A stretch of 32,022 nucleotides of DNA from a virus. The translations under genes were made by a program, and so were the position numbers. Under the pieces are notes generated by a model, which saw nothing but the letters and a program-made list of their open reading frames with translations, did not search any database and was not told the origin of the DNA. Where the stretch lies: IMG/VR virus record IMGVR_UViG_3300044699_000028, positions 1 to 32,022 of that record. The stretch is one strand, 5' to 3'. Shown one piece after another: positions 1-8,576 of this stretch (the first letter of the stretch is position 1; each line of letters opens with the position of its first letter).

Positions 1-1
1 C

Positions 2-98
2 TGGATCGCCGAAGCCCTAGACGCTCAGGGCCTGCTCTCCACCCCCGAGATGCGGCAGGCGGTGGAGGCGTGCAAGCGACTGGCGCTGGCGTTCGATG
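2..98 (+). CDS. 3' part of a hypothetical protein (partial)
   Basis: The reading frame is already open at the window edge and encodes WIAEALDAQGLLSTPEMRQA and onward to about residue 33, with coding-like composition. The frame stays open to about 307, but the coding signal passes to the next gene at 96, so the true stop is probably near 98 and obscured by an indel. I do not recognise the family and the start lies outside the window. Confidence 0.4.
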
Positions 99-324
99 GG
101 CGAGTTTTCGATGGTCTCCGCCACGGACCTGTGCATCGGTGCCGGGAAGTCCGCACTCGCCGAGGAAGCCGAGCGGGCTCCGAAGCCGCCTTGGATTGTA
201 GTCAAAGGGTCAATGGGACAGTGGAACGTGCAGCGCGGAGAAACTGTTTGCAGCCCACTGCATCAACCTCGACATGGACCAGGCCCGCGCCGTGGCCGAC
301 GCGCTGAACGGGCTCCCGTCGTGA
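96..324 (+). CDS. Small phage protein of the 'PW..V....W.V...ALN' type, one frameshift
   Basis: About 75 residues once a shift near 237 is bridged. The first half contains APKPPWIVVKGSMGQWNV, the second half continues EKLFAAHCINLDMDQARA and ends ADALNGLPS with a stop at 322-324. The pattern of a PW motif, a W-x-V strand and a terminal helix ending in ALN is common in short uncharacterised phage proteins; this resemblance is from memory of the family. The start could be ATG 96 or ATG 111, and neither has a clear ribosome site. The stop overlaps the next start as GTGA. Function unknown. Confidence 0.5.
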
Positions 325-542
325 CCGCCCCGAGTCTCACCCACATGGAGAAGGCGAGCGCGATAGCGCACGCGGTAGGCCGCCACGATGTAACCGTGTC
401 GCGCGCTGTTGACCTCATCGCCCGCGCCCTCGCAGCCGAGCACGACGCGGCGCTGGAGAGAGCCGCAGTCGCCTGCAAGAACTACCAGAACGGATTGCTG
501 TCAGAGCACATCCGCTCCATGAAGATCGGGGAGGGGAGATGA
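321..542 (+). CDS. Hypothetical protein, 73 aa
   Basis: The GTG start at 321 overlaps the upstream stop (GTGA) and the stop overlaps the next start (ATGA at 539), so both ends are fixed by translational coupling. The protein begins VTAPSLTHMEKASAIAHAVG and is predicted mostly helical, with an alanine-rich middle (VDLIARALAAEHDAALERAA). No motif is recognised. It belongs to a run of small coupled genes upstream of the terminase. Confidence 0.55.
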   Translation: MTAPSLTHMEKASAIAHAVGRHDVTVSRAVDLIARALAAEHDAALERAAVACKNYQNGLLSEHIRSMKIGEGR

Positions 543-889
543 GCCGCCTAGACGAAGCGCGAGAGAGGCTGGATCGATTCCGCGCCGTGACGCTGCCGCA
601 CAACGGGTTGTCGGCGCACCCGCTGGAGGATGATGTTGCCCTACTGCTCCGCTCTGAAGCCGACCTCCGCGCCGCGCTGACGCAAAGCGCCGAGAAGGTC
701 GCCCGTCTGGAGCGAACGGTGGAGAGGATGAATGACGCCTTCGCGTGGGCTCTCGGCGAGCGCGACCACTTCGCCATGAGAGGTGATAAGCAGGGCGCGT
801 ACTGGTGGCGCACCGAACTACGCAGACGCCGGGACGCCGCCCTCGCCGCCTCATCCCCGGATCACGCGGGCGCACCGGAGGGGGAGTGA
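539..889 (+). CDS. Hypothetical coiled-coil protein, 116 aa
   Basis: Intact frame with coupled ends (ATGA at 539, GTGA at 886). The protein is highly charged and helical; residues about 38-75 (SEADLRAALTQSAEKVARLE onward) have heptad-like spacing that suggests a coiled coil, followed by an arginine-rich segment (WWRTELRRRRDAALAA). No catalytic motif is visible. Proteins of this kind are frequent and uncharacterised in phage accessory regions. Confidence 0.65.
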   Translation: MSRLDEARERLDRFRAVTLPHNGLSAHPLEDDVALLLRSEADLRAALTQSAEKVARLERTVERMNDAFAWALGERDHFAMRGDKQGAYWWRTELRRRRDAALAASSPDHAGAPEGE

Positions 890-1083
890 CTGACGAGTTA
901 TTCACCACCGCCCAGCTTCGCGGCAAGCCTTGTCCGGCCTGCGGCAAGAAGGGCCTGTTCGTCGCGTGGCACCCGCACGCATTCGGCTGGAAAGACCCCA
1001 CGAGGGCAAAGTGCCGGTTCTGCCACAAATCATTCCGCAAGAAGCCGGTCCCGTCCGTCGAGGCCGGGGAGGGGGACAGGTGA
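886..1083 (+). CDS. Small zinc-ribbon-like protein, 65 aa
   Basis: The GTG start overlaps the upstream stop by four bases. Two CxxC knuckles are present, CPAC and CRFC, about 28 residues apart, with a His-rich stretch between them (AWHPHAFGWK), the arrangement of a zinc ribbon. The C-terminus is basic (KSFRKKP). Binding of zinc is expected from the motif; the target (DNA, RNA or protein) is unknown. The stop overlaps the next start as GTGA. Confidence 0.6.
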   Translation: MTDELFTTAQLRGKPCPACGKKGLFVAWHPHAFGWKDPTRAKCRFCHKSFRKKPVPSVEAGEGDR

Positions 1084-1332
1084 GCGACCGTCCTGGCGAA
1101 GCAGGTGGCGGAAGTTCTCGCCGATTGCAAGTGGGACCGCATCCCGGAGCGGGCGCTGCCGCTGCTCGCTGAGTTGGTGATGGCCGGGGCCGCACTTGAA
1201 GCACGGGCCGGGGATGCCGAGATGGGCGACGTGCAAGAGGGGTGGGACGAGGCTCTGCGCCGTGTGGGCCGAGAGTCTGGGGGTGAAGGGTGGCTGATAC
1301 CCAGGCCGGGACGATCTACACCGTCACCCTGA
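1080..1332 (+). CDS. Hypothetical protein, about 70 aa, frameshift near the start
   Basis: The GTG at 1080 overlaps the preceding stop, but the conserved-looking sequence (VAEVLADCKWDRIPERALPL, then LAELVMAGAALEARAGDAEM) is in another frame, so an indel probably lies between 1085 and 1105. The literal frame ends at 1332, overlapping the next gene by more than 40 bases; the true stop is likely near 1290. Mostly helical, acidic, no recognised motif. Confidence 0.45.
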
Positions 1333-1777
1333 GCCCGGACGAGATCCACGCCGGGGCACGCACGCCATCCTCCGCAGGTTCATGAAGCATAACGGGATGA
1401 GGTCGGAGAGGTCCCAGAAGATGGCCTCGTCCTGGGACAATGAGATAGAGGGAGCCCTCGCCGAGCTGGCATGGTGCAAGATGCGAGGCCGGTTCTGGTC
1501 CGGCATGTCAGGAATCAAGGCCACCGACGCCGGGAAGGTGGAGATCCGATGGACCCGGCACGAGTCCGGGGGGCTGATCTACTACCCCGACCGGGACAAG
1601 GACACGTCCACGTTCATTCTCGCCAAGGGCTGGGCTCCCAGGTACGAGTTCGTCGGCTACCTGACGGGGGCAGAGGCCAGAAGCATGGGCAAGACCACCG
1701 AGTTCGGGATGCTGGTAGATGCCGGAAGGCTCCACCCGCTCCCGGCCAACCTCACGCAAGGAAAGGAAATGCCATGA
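1290..1777 (+). CDS. PD-(D/E)XK-like fold phage protein, one frameshift
   Basis: About 160 residues after joining the GTG start at 1290 to the frame beginning MKHNGMRSERSQKMASSW at 1382; the shift is near 1362-1372. The helix EGALAELAWCKMRG, then DAGKVEIRWTRHESGG, then a strand and loop with YPDRDKDTSTFILAKG and a final EFVGYLTGAEARS match the layout of a widespread phage family with a restriction-endonuclease-like core (E in a first helix, then a D-x-x-V-E-I-R strand). A nuclease or resolvase-like role is inference; the usual lysine of the E-x-K motif is not obvious. The stop overlaps the next start (ATGA at 1774). Confidence 0.5.
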
Positions 1778-1902
1778 GAACCGCACTGGTCTACTTCGTC
1801 GTCCTGCTCTGCGTCACCGTCCTGTCTCGCCACCGAGGCCCAAGGCCGATCTCCCGTTACTACCAAGGGGTGGACTGGCTTCTCTGGTGGATCCGCCGGT
1901 AG
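1774..1902 (+). CDS. Small membrane protein, 42 aa
   Basis: The ATG at 1774 lies within ATGA at the preceding stop and follows a good ribosome site (AAGGAAAGGAA). Residues 3-18 (TALVYFVVLLCVTVLS) form a membrane segment, followed by a basic stretch and an aromatic tail (GVDWLLWWIRR). Stop at 1900-1902 directly abuts the next ATG. Function unknown. Confidence 0.55.
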   Translation: MRTALVYFVVLLCVTVLSRHRGPRPISRYYQGVDWLLWWIRR

Positions 1903-2317
1903 ATGACGCTCCCCCGCAAGAGGCCGAAGCGAAGAAGCTGCTGGGCTTCGCCACCCCCAAGCGTGCCCTGAACCTGCGGAGCATGGTCAAGGACTTGGAC
2001 CGGCTGGCGAAGGAAGCCACCATGCAACGGGCCGGAAGGCGCTGCGAACGCTGCGGAACTGCCGACCGGCTCCAGTGGCATCATGTATACTCACGACGCA
2101 TCCAAAGCCTGCGCTGGGATCTCGACAACCTCGTGATTCTCTGTGCAGGGCATCACCTCTGGTGGCACCATAACCCCGATGGCATGCGGTAGAATGGTTT
2201 CAGGAGTACGCACCCCCCGACCGGCTCGAGCGGCTGAGACTCAAGCGCATGACCGTCCGCCGCACCGATCTGGCCGGGCTACGCATCCTGCTCCAGAACC
2301 AGGTGGGCGAGAGATGA
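1903..2317 (+). CDS. HNH endonuclease next to the terminase, frameshifted
   Basis: About 135 residues after bridging shifts near 1925 and 2180. It has the Cys-His HNH signature: CERCG, then LQWHHVYSRR (the HH of the catalytic strand), LDNLVILC and AGHHLWWHHNP. The tail, read in a third frame, is EWFQEYAPPDRLERLRLK and ends in GER with TGA at 2315-2317, overlapping the next ATG. HNH proteins encoded beside terminases in several phages (for example HK97 gp74) assist terminase cleavage during packaging; that role here is inferred from position. A homing endonuclease is the alternative. Confidence 0.75.
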
Positions 2318-2674
2318 CCGAGGCCCAGAAGGCTGCGGCCAGAGAGAACGGCAAGATGGGGGGCAGGCCGACCTCCACCCTGACCGACCTCCGCAAGAAG
2401 GCACGCGAGGACGCCCAGAAGCTACTGGCCGCCATGCAGACCCGTGCCGTCCAGTTCCTCTCCGAGGTCATGCTGGACGAGTCCGTGGACGTGAGAGAAC
2501 GGGTCAAGTGCGCCACCGAACTGCTCGACCGTGGCGAGATGCCGAAGAAGTCGGCTAACTTCCACGGGGTGGGAGAGATCAGCGAGATGGACGCCATCTT
2601 CTCTGCTCCCAAGATGTTCGTCGTGAGCAAGTATGGTGCCGAAACCACCGAGGAAACCCGGGCGTGCAGGCTGA
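2314..2674 (+). CDS. terS: Terminase small subunit (putative)
   Basis: The ATG overlaps the HNH stop (ATGA). The protein starts MTEAQKAAARENGKMGGRPT and continues as a helical domain with ERVKCATELLDRGEMPKKSA, a pattern typical of small proteins directly upstream of terL. A small subunit recognises packaging-site DNA and recruits the large subunit. The literal frame runs on far beyond, but the coding signal of terL starts at about 2664, and a one-base indel in the CCCGGG at 2658-2663 would give a stop at 2672-2674. No clear helix-turn-helix was identified, so the call rests on position and general similarity. Confidence 0.55.
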
Positions 2675-4202
2675 AATCCTCGAGCCCGACATGGACCCCC
2701 GCTTCAAGCCGGGGGCAGGGTTCGAGGTCAACTCCTGGGCGCAAGAGCGGTTCCACTGGTCGCAGGCCCCCTGAACTGCTCTACTCCGGCACCGAGGGTC
2801 CAGCAAGAGCCGGACGATCTGCGAGAAGCGGACTATCTCTGCCGCTCCATCCCCGGCGCTCGCATCGTTCTCTCGCGGAAGAACGCGAGCACATGGGCAA
2901 GACCACGCTCGTCACGCTCCTGCTCCGAGACGATCACCCCGGCTCACAAGCAGTGGGGCTGGAACCCATCGGCTGACGGTGGCTCGACCCTCTACTACCC
3001 GAACGGGTCCGAGATCCTATGCGCGGGCCTGGACAACCCCGGAAGGATGCTCAGTGGCGAGTTCATGGCAAACTTTACGGACCAAGCGGAGGAACTGGAC
3101 GAGGAAGAGTTTGTCGCAATCGGCGGAAGTCTACGCCAACGGACCGACCGCTTGGGTAACCGCATCCCCTTCCAGCAGCTCGGGCTGGCTTGCAACCCTG
3201 GCGGGACAGGTCATTTCCTCTACCGACGCTTCCGGCCCGATCGCTGCGAGCACGGCTCCAGCTACATCCAGCGGTCCGAGTCCGATACCCGCCTGCTCTC
3301 CGGGGTCAAGTTCCCCGCCGGGAGAGTGCTTCGAGAGTGTATCGTCGCCGGGCTCGCGGATAACATGGAGAATCTGCCCCCCGCGTACCAGCTCTGGCTC
3401 GAGAGCCTGACCGGGCGCTACCGGGAGCGGTTCGTGCTGGGGCAAGTGGGTGGCCTTCGAGGGCTCCCTGTTCGACCACTTCGATGAGCGATTCCACGTT
3501 ATCGACCGGCCCGCCGAATGGTCGCTCTGGGGCGGGTATCCCCCACCCACCTGGAAGCGGGTCCGGTCGGTAGACTTCGGATACACGGCCCCGTTCGTCT
3601 GGCAGTGGTGGGCGATCTCCCCCGAGAAGGTCTGGCACCTCTACCGTGAGATCTACCGCTCGCAGCGCATGGTGGCCGACCACGCCAAGGTGGGGAAGGC
3701 CGAGGAAGCGAAGGAGCTGGCGCCCTGAACGCTGCCATGACCGAGCAGGACAAGGAGAAGTGGCCCCGACGCCCCCTGCTTGAGCGCCTGTCCTTCTCCG
3801 GCTCATACGCAGACCACGCGGACGCAGAGGCGCGCGCCCAGCCTCCAGGCCTGGGGTTCTCGACCTCTCCGGCAGTCAAGGACCGGGACGCTGGCTACCA
3901 GACGCTCTACGAGGCGCTTGGCCCCGAGGTTGAACCCCGCCACGAACGAGACGCGCGCCCGGCTCTACTTCATCCGGGACGCACGCTGCGAGGCCCCGAC
4001 CCGCACCTCGGTCCACTCCGGCAAGCCGACATGCACGCACGAGGAAATCCCCCTGTTGCAGTTCCTGCCCGAGCCGACCTCCGCGACCAGCCCCGAGAAG
4101 GAGGGCAACATCAAGCGGAATGACCACGGATACGACGCAGCCAGATATGCGCTACACTCCCACCTGGTAGGTGGACCGTCTGACCTGATCTCACTCAAGT
4201 GA
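2664..4202 (+). CDS. terL: Terminase large subunit, broken by at least eight frameshifts
   Basis: Packaging motor ATPase-nuclease, about 510 residues when frames are joined. The GTG at 2664 is the likely start (VQAEILEPDMDPRF). A Walker-A-like segment reads GTEGSSKSRT near 2790-2810; further on are LYYPNGSEILCAGLDNPGRM and the ATPase coupling region (FTDQAEELDEEEFVAIGGSL). The C-terminal RNase H-like nuclease has VRSVDFGYTAPFVWQWW with its first catalytic Asp and ends NDHGYDAARYALHSH, the usual last acidic motif. Frames change near 2772, 2797, 2828, 2900, 2925, 3437, 3705 and 3930. Identity is secure; the exact protein sequence is not. Confidence 0.9.
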
Positions 4203-4208
4203 GGGACG

Positions 4209-5058
4209 ATGCGGAACGCTGATTGGGCGGCGACCTGCGAAGGGCTGCGCGCATCCATCAACCCCATCGACTGTTTGAAGATCCCTCCAGTGCGTGTAAC
4301 TCCCCGCTGGACTGGTACGACTGGCCTCAGACGACAGCCTACGGGACGGTACCGCCCCGTTCATCGGGCGCAGGGACTGCGACCCAGATCAACCCGACTA
4401 AGCAGCAAGGGTTGATGACCTACTACGTTGGGACTAGCGGGGGCGAACAAGGTCTGGGAAGCCATTATGGCATGGGGCATCATCCCGATTCCGGTCACGA
4501 GTCCGGTGCAGCATCGCAACTCGTTCGGATGCCGTTTTTCTGGAACATGAACTTCAATCGCTCCAACCCGATCGGTAACAACACGGGCGAGAAGTATCAC
4601 GGCATCTCGTGGGGCGATAGCTGGAGCATCGACACCCCGTGGCAAACCAACTTCGAGGCTGCGCTCGGGAACTGCAACGCCCGCATAGGGCTGCACTACA
4701 ACTACACACTGGAATCATGGCAGGTGCAGGTGTTCAGCGAGAACGACCCGCAGACCGGCCCCGACCTGTACACATGCGTCTATCAGCCGACCTTTCTCGG
4801 TGGACCTGAACCCCGCCGACCTCGCCCTGCTCTGGGTTCCTGCCGATGCGAACGGGGCGCAGGAGCCGACTGGTGGCCCTGCTCAACGGATCATCGCCCT
4901 GAACCTGTTCGACAACCCGAGGTGCAACGCCATCTCGGACCGATTCCACGAGTACGACCGGCCCCCGGGATCTACTTCACGAACGGGTCGGATGCCGCGT
5001 CCGAGGTGGTGAGGCTGGGTTCTACACGGGCCGCTTCTGGATCGGGATGTCGCGATGA
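4209..5058 (+). CDS. Paralogue A of a tandem pair, unknown function, frameshifted
   Basis: About 283 residues after bridging shifts near 4275, 4795, 4970 and 5015. It starts MRNADWAATCEGLRASINPI seven bases after terL. Landmarks shared with the next gene are: DWFEDP and a CN-x-P-x-DWY-x-W motif near residue 25-40 (the W is inferred across a shift), FFWNMNFNRS, GEKYHGIS followed by a serine-tryptophan segment and TPWQT, IGLHYNYT, LALLWVP, FDNPRCN and EAGFYTGRFW at the end. Tryptophan and tyrosine are abundant and two cysteines are conserved. No known fold is recognised. Position between terminase and portal suggests a virion or packaging-associated protein, but this is only inference. The stop overlaps the next start as ATGA. 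Confidence 0.65.
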
Positions 5059-5931
5059 TGAAGCGCCAGCGTATCGACGACATCGCCGCAGGGCTGCGCC
5101 GCTCGAATATCCCGATGGACTGGTTCGAGGATCCCAACAACGGCTGCAACTGCCCCCCCGGATTGGTACGAGTGGAGCCACCTGGTGCTGCCGGGTGCGT
5201 CGAACGTCTCACCGTTCCAAGGGCAGAGGACGGCGGCCATCCAGTCGGACAAGCGGCACGGGCTCATGCTGTTCCTGGATACGGTCGCGGGGGTGAATCA
5301 GGTGTACGAGGTCGTCAAGGCATGGACGATCTTCCCCTATGCGAACAAACCCGGCCCTGAACCCCGGAGGGTCGTTCGCCCAGCCGTGGTTCTGGTCGAT
5401 GGGATTTCAACCGCTCGAAACGCTGCGGGAACCGACGCGGGGGAGAAGTATCAGGGTATTTCTTTCGCTCATCGTGGAACATCAACACCCCGTGGCAGAC
5501 GGGCTACGCCGGAGCGCCTCACCTTGGCGGCAGCGGTGAGGTCAGGGTCGGGCTTCATTACAACTACACCACGAACAAGTGGACAGGTGCAGATCGCCAG
5601 CCTCTACGACCCGGACGCCCTCGATGGTGCGCCGCAGTTGATCGACTGCGCGATACAGCCCCCGTTCGTGGTGACAGTGCTCCGGCGGAGGTTTCGCTCC
5701 TATGGGTGCCACGCGACAGGACGGGGCGCAACTCCCGTCTGGTGGCCGATGCACAACGGGACCATGATCCTCGACCTGCTGGACAACCCCCGTTGCAACC
5801 AGATTCCAAACAGCTCAAGCGCCTACGGTCCCGGCTACTACTTCACGCACGGCAGCGGAGCGTCCTCGCGAGCGTCGGAGGCCGGTTACTTCACGGGCCG
5901 CCTATGGGCTCCCGTGCCGCGCTACACGTAG
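5055..5931 (+). CDS. Paralogue B of a tandem pair, unknown function, frameshifted
   Basis: About 290 residues across several shifts (about 5155, 5355, 5410, 5465, 5580, 5680-5740). It starts MMKRQRIDDIAAGLRRSNIP and mirrors paralogue A in order and spacing: DWFEDPNNGCNCPP then DWYEW, PWFWSMGF, GEKYQGIS, SWNINTPWQT, VGLHYNYT, VSLLWVP, LDNPRCN and EAGYFTGRLW. Similarity is visible at protein level only, so the duplication is old. Function unknown; see the separate finding. Coupled to the upstream gene by ATGA; stop TAG at 5929-5931. Confidence 0.65.
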
Positions 5932-5940
5932 AGGTCACAT

Positions 5941-6063
5941 CTGACGGCATTCCGATGGATAGCGGTCGCGGGTCTGGTGGGATTCGGGCTACTCGCTCTG
6001 CTCGCTGGGCAGCCAACCGCTTGCGGATCTATTGCTTGCTGGCGCCTCGTGGTGAAGCCGTGA
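5941..6063 (+). CDS. Tiny membrane protein, 40 aa, apparent CTG start
   Basis: After an AGAGGT ribosome-site-like motif at 5930-5935 the open frame begins with CTG at 5941 and encodes a hydrophobic segment (AVAGLVGFGLLALLAG) followed by CGSIACWRLVVKP. No ATG, GTG or TTG occurs between the upstream stop and the hydrophobic segment in this frame, so either CTG is used or the start codon is misread. The stop overlaps the next GTG (GTGA at 6060). Function unknown. Confidence 0.4.
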   Translation: MTAFRWIAVAGLVGFGLLALLAGQPTACGSIACWRLVVKP

Positions 6064-6195
6064 CGCCGTGGGACTTGTTCTGGTACATCGTCGCTGCTGG
6101 GTGCGGGACTGATGGTGCTGGGCGCTCTGGGCCTCATCGCATGGGCGGTGCTGAACGTGGCCGCTGACCTCGTGCAGAAATGGGCGAAGCAATGA
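6060..6195 (+). CDS. Small membrane protein, about 45 aa, one frameshift
   Basis: The GTG at 6060 is coupled to the upstream stop. VTPWDLFWYIVAA is followed, after a shift near 6105, by GLMVLGALGLIAWAVLN and a polar end (ADLVQKWAKQ), giving one or two short membrane spans. TGA at 6193-6195 overlaps the portal start (ATGA). Function unknown. Confidence 0.5.
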
Positions 6196-8410
6196 ACCCG
6201 ATTCTCCGAAGCGTGTCGCGCGCACTGGCCCCCTTCTCGCGGGGCATGTCGGCGTCGCAGCTCCCGATGGGAACCTCGTGGCAGCTTGGCCGACCCTGGA
6301 ACCTGACGCCCGAATACACCGACTTCCCGTGGGCCTATCGACTCGTCCCTACGGTCCAGTTCTGCGTTGATCTCCACCAGAGCACCATCGCAGCGACACC
6401 GTTGAAGTTCTACTAGGCGACGGGGACCGGAAGAAGGAGCTGGAGCGCCAGCCGGGGAACATCGCGGACATGTGGGCGCGCGCGAACACGGAGCAGACCG
6501 GCTACGAGCTGACCGAGGATCTGGTGGGCTCGATGGAGATTTTCGGGAACGCCTACCTGTTCAAGGACTTTGCGGGGACCAAGCGCGTTCCAACAGTTCT
6601 GGATGCTGAACCCCAACTCCTGCAAGCCCGTGCAGAACTCCGGGCGGTCGGTCGCCTACTACGAGGTGCAGGAAGGGCGGCGCGTGGTGAAGGTTCCGCG
6701 CGAGCAGATCGTCCACTTCAAGCGGTACGACCCGGAGATGGGGGCCTTGGGAGTCTCCCGGCTGCAGGCCCTCTCCCTGTCGTATGAGACAGAGCGGGAC
6801 TCAGCCCGGTTCCAGCGGGAGTTCTACCGCAAGGGGGCGCAGGCGGCGGGGCACTACTCGACCGAATCCGCCATCGACGATGACGACATTGCGCGGTTGA
6901 AGGCCCAGTTCAAGACCCATTTCCAAGGCATCGAGAACTCGTGGGATCCGGTCATGCTCCCGAAGGCGCTCAAGTACACGCGCGCGGGGCTCACCTTCGC
7001 CGAGATGCAGTTCATCGAGAGCCACAAGCTGACCTCGCAGGAAATCCTCAAGGTCTACAAGGTGCCCCCGATGCTGGCTGGCATCCTGGAGGGGGCTCGG
7101 GCTCAACTCGACGTGGCCCGAGTCTCGATGGAGCTGTTCCTGCGCTTCGGCATCATGCCCTCGACCACCCGCATCGCTGCCAAGCTGAACGAGTCCCTGC
7201 TCGAGTCCGGGGAGTTCGGATTCAACATCTCGTGCGAGTTCGACTTCTCGAACGACCCGGTGATGGTGGCAGCGTTCCTGACGCAAGCGGAGATGTGGAA
7301 CAAGGCCACCGGAGCGCCCCACATCAGCCGGGCCGAGGCTAGGGACCATCAGGGCCTGCCCCCGCGCGAGGACTCCGAGGGGCTGGACGAGATCCTTGTT
7401 CCTGCGGGGATGCAGTCTGCGGAGATGGCGAAGGCTCAGGCCGAGGTGGACCTGGAGAACGCGAAGAATCCCCCTGAGCCCCCGCCCCAAGCACTCCCCC
7501 CGGATCAACCCCCGGTCAAACCGGAGCCGGAACAGAAGGCGCGAACCTTCGACCGTGCCATGAACCGGGAAGTTGCGAGGGCGCGGGCTCAGAGGCGACT
7601 CACGGCCCACGAGGCCAAGGTCGCCACCTTCGCCAGACGCCACTTCCTCGCCCAGACGAAGCGGTTGAAGCGAAGCTGAGGGCACAGTCGCGGGCCTACG
7701 ACTTGGACGAGATCCTGGCGACACTGGACGACCCCGAGGCCATCAAGAAGGCCCGGAAGCTGGTCCGTGGCATCGTGTCGGATGCCGGGGACGACGCTAT
7801 CGCCGAGCTGGCGCAAGACCTGTCGTTCGCCCTCTCAGCCTCTCAGGCGCGGGCATTCGTGGAGCAGAAGGGGCCAAGCTGGTGCGGGACATCGACGCCA
7901 CCACGCGGGCCGCCTTGCAGGAAGTCCTGTCGGAAGCCTTCGCAGACGGGGCCGGGCTGGACCGGCTCATCACCGAAGTCGATGGCGTCATGGGCGACCG
8001 CCTGGAGCGTGCGAGCCGGATCGCGCGGACGGAAACCTCTGCCGCTTACAACTTCGGGACGCTGGAGGGCTATCGCCAGTCCGGGGTGGTGTCGCAGAAG
8101 GAATGGCTCACCTCGCATGACGAGGCCGTGCGCGAGACGCACAAGGCCATCGAGGAAGCCGGACCCATCCCGCTGGACGCTGACTTCATCTCGCCGGACG
8201 GGGCTCGACTGTCCTTCCCCGGTGACCCCGACTGCAATCGATGCGGGCGAGGTAGTAAACTGCCGCTGCACGATGGTTCCGGTCCTCTCACCTCTGGACC
8301 GCGCCATCCCAGATCCCATAAGTAAACGGATGCAGCCCGGCGTGAACGGTTCCGCACAAGGGAAAAGGATTACCCTTGAGAGCTGGCTCCGAGGTACGCC
8401 CTCACGCTGA
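6192..8410 (+). CDS. Portal protein fused to a Mu-F-like head morphogenesis domain, frameshifted
   Basis: The start MNPILRSVSRALAPFSRGMS at 6192 is coupled to the upstream gene. The portal part (to about 7650) has HK97/PF04860-type landmarks: GSMEIFGNAYLFKD, VPREQIVHFKRYDPEMGALG, SRLQALSLSYETERDSARFQ, LTSQEILKVYKVPPMLAG. A proline-rich linker (PPEPPPQALPPDQPPV) and a basic helical region follow. The Mu-F part (PF04233) has IARTETSAAYNFGTLEGYRQ, QKEWLTSHDEAVRETH and DAGEVVNCRCTMVPV, the diagnostic end motif. Shifts lie near 6418, 6575, 7665, 7870 and 8235. At 7665 the reading resumes (VEAKLRAQSRAYDLDEIL) with no start codon or ribosome site, which argues for one fused protein. The portal is the dodecameric DNA gate; Mu-F-like domains act in procapsid assembly. 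The C-terminal end is uncertain (stop at 8408-8410). Confidence 0.85.
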
Positions 8411-8420
8411 TTCGGTGAGG

Positions 8421-8576
8421 ATGCTACCCACCCACTGGTGCGACAAGTTGCCAGCGGGCATTCATCCACAACGTGGACGGGAAGATCGCTTGCCCAAGTG
8501 TGGCGAGCCCCCCGTAGCCCGTGGCGTTCCTGCTGTCGGTGAGTTCACCCGTGGCGAACGGAGGGTCACCCGATGA
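8421..8576 (+). CDS. Small cysteine-rich protein, about 51 aa
   Basis: ATG 8421 follows GGTGAGG. The frame reads MLPTHWCDKLPAGIHP and ends CGEPPVARGVPAVGEFTRGE then RRVTR. In another frame the middle reads FIHNVDGKIAC, so two compensating indels probably hide a sequence like HNVDGKIACPKCGEPP, a possible zinc knuckle with the first Cys at WC. The stop overlaps the protease start (ATGA at 8573). Metal binding is inferred. Confidence 0.45.
   Translation: MLPTHWCDKLPAGIHPQRGREDRLPKCGEPPVARGVPAVGEFTRGERRVTR

Noticed and set aside
2664-4202. Programmed frameshifting or a decayed prophage as cause of the broken terminase
   Set aside because: Shifts are far too many, occur at unrelated sites and affect nearly every structural gene, while overlaps and conserved residues are kept. 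Sequencing indels explain this better.
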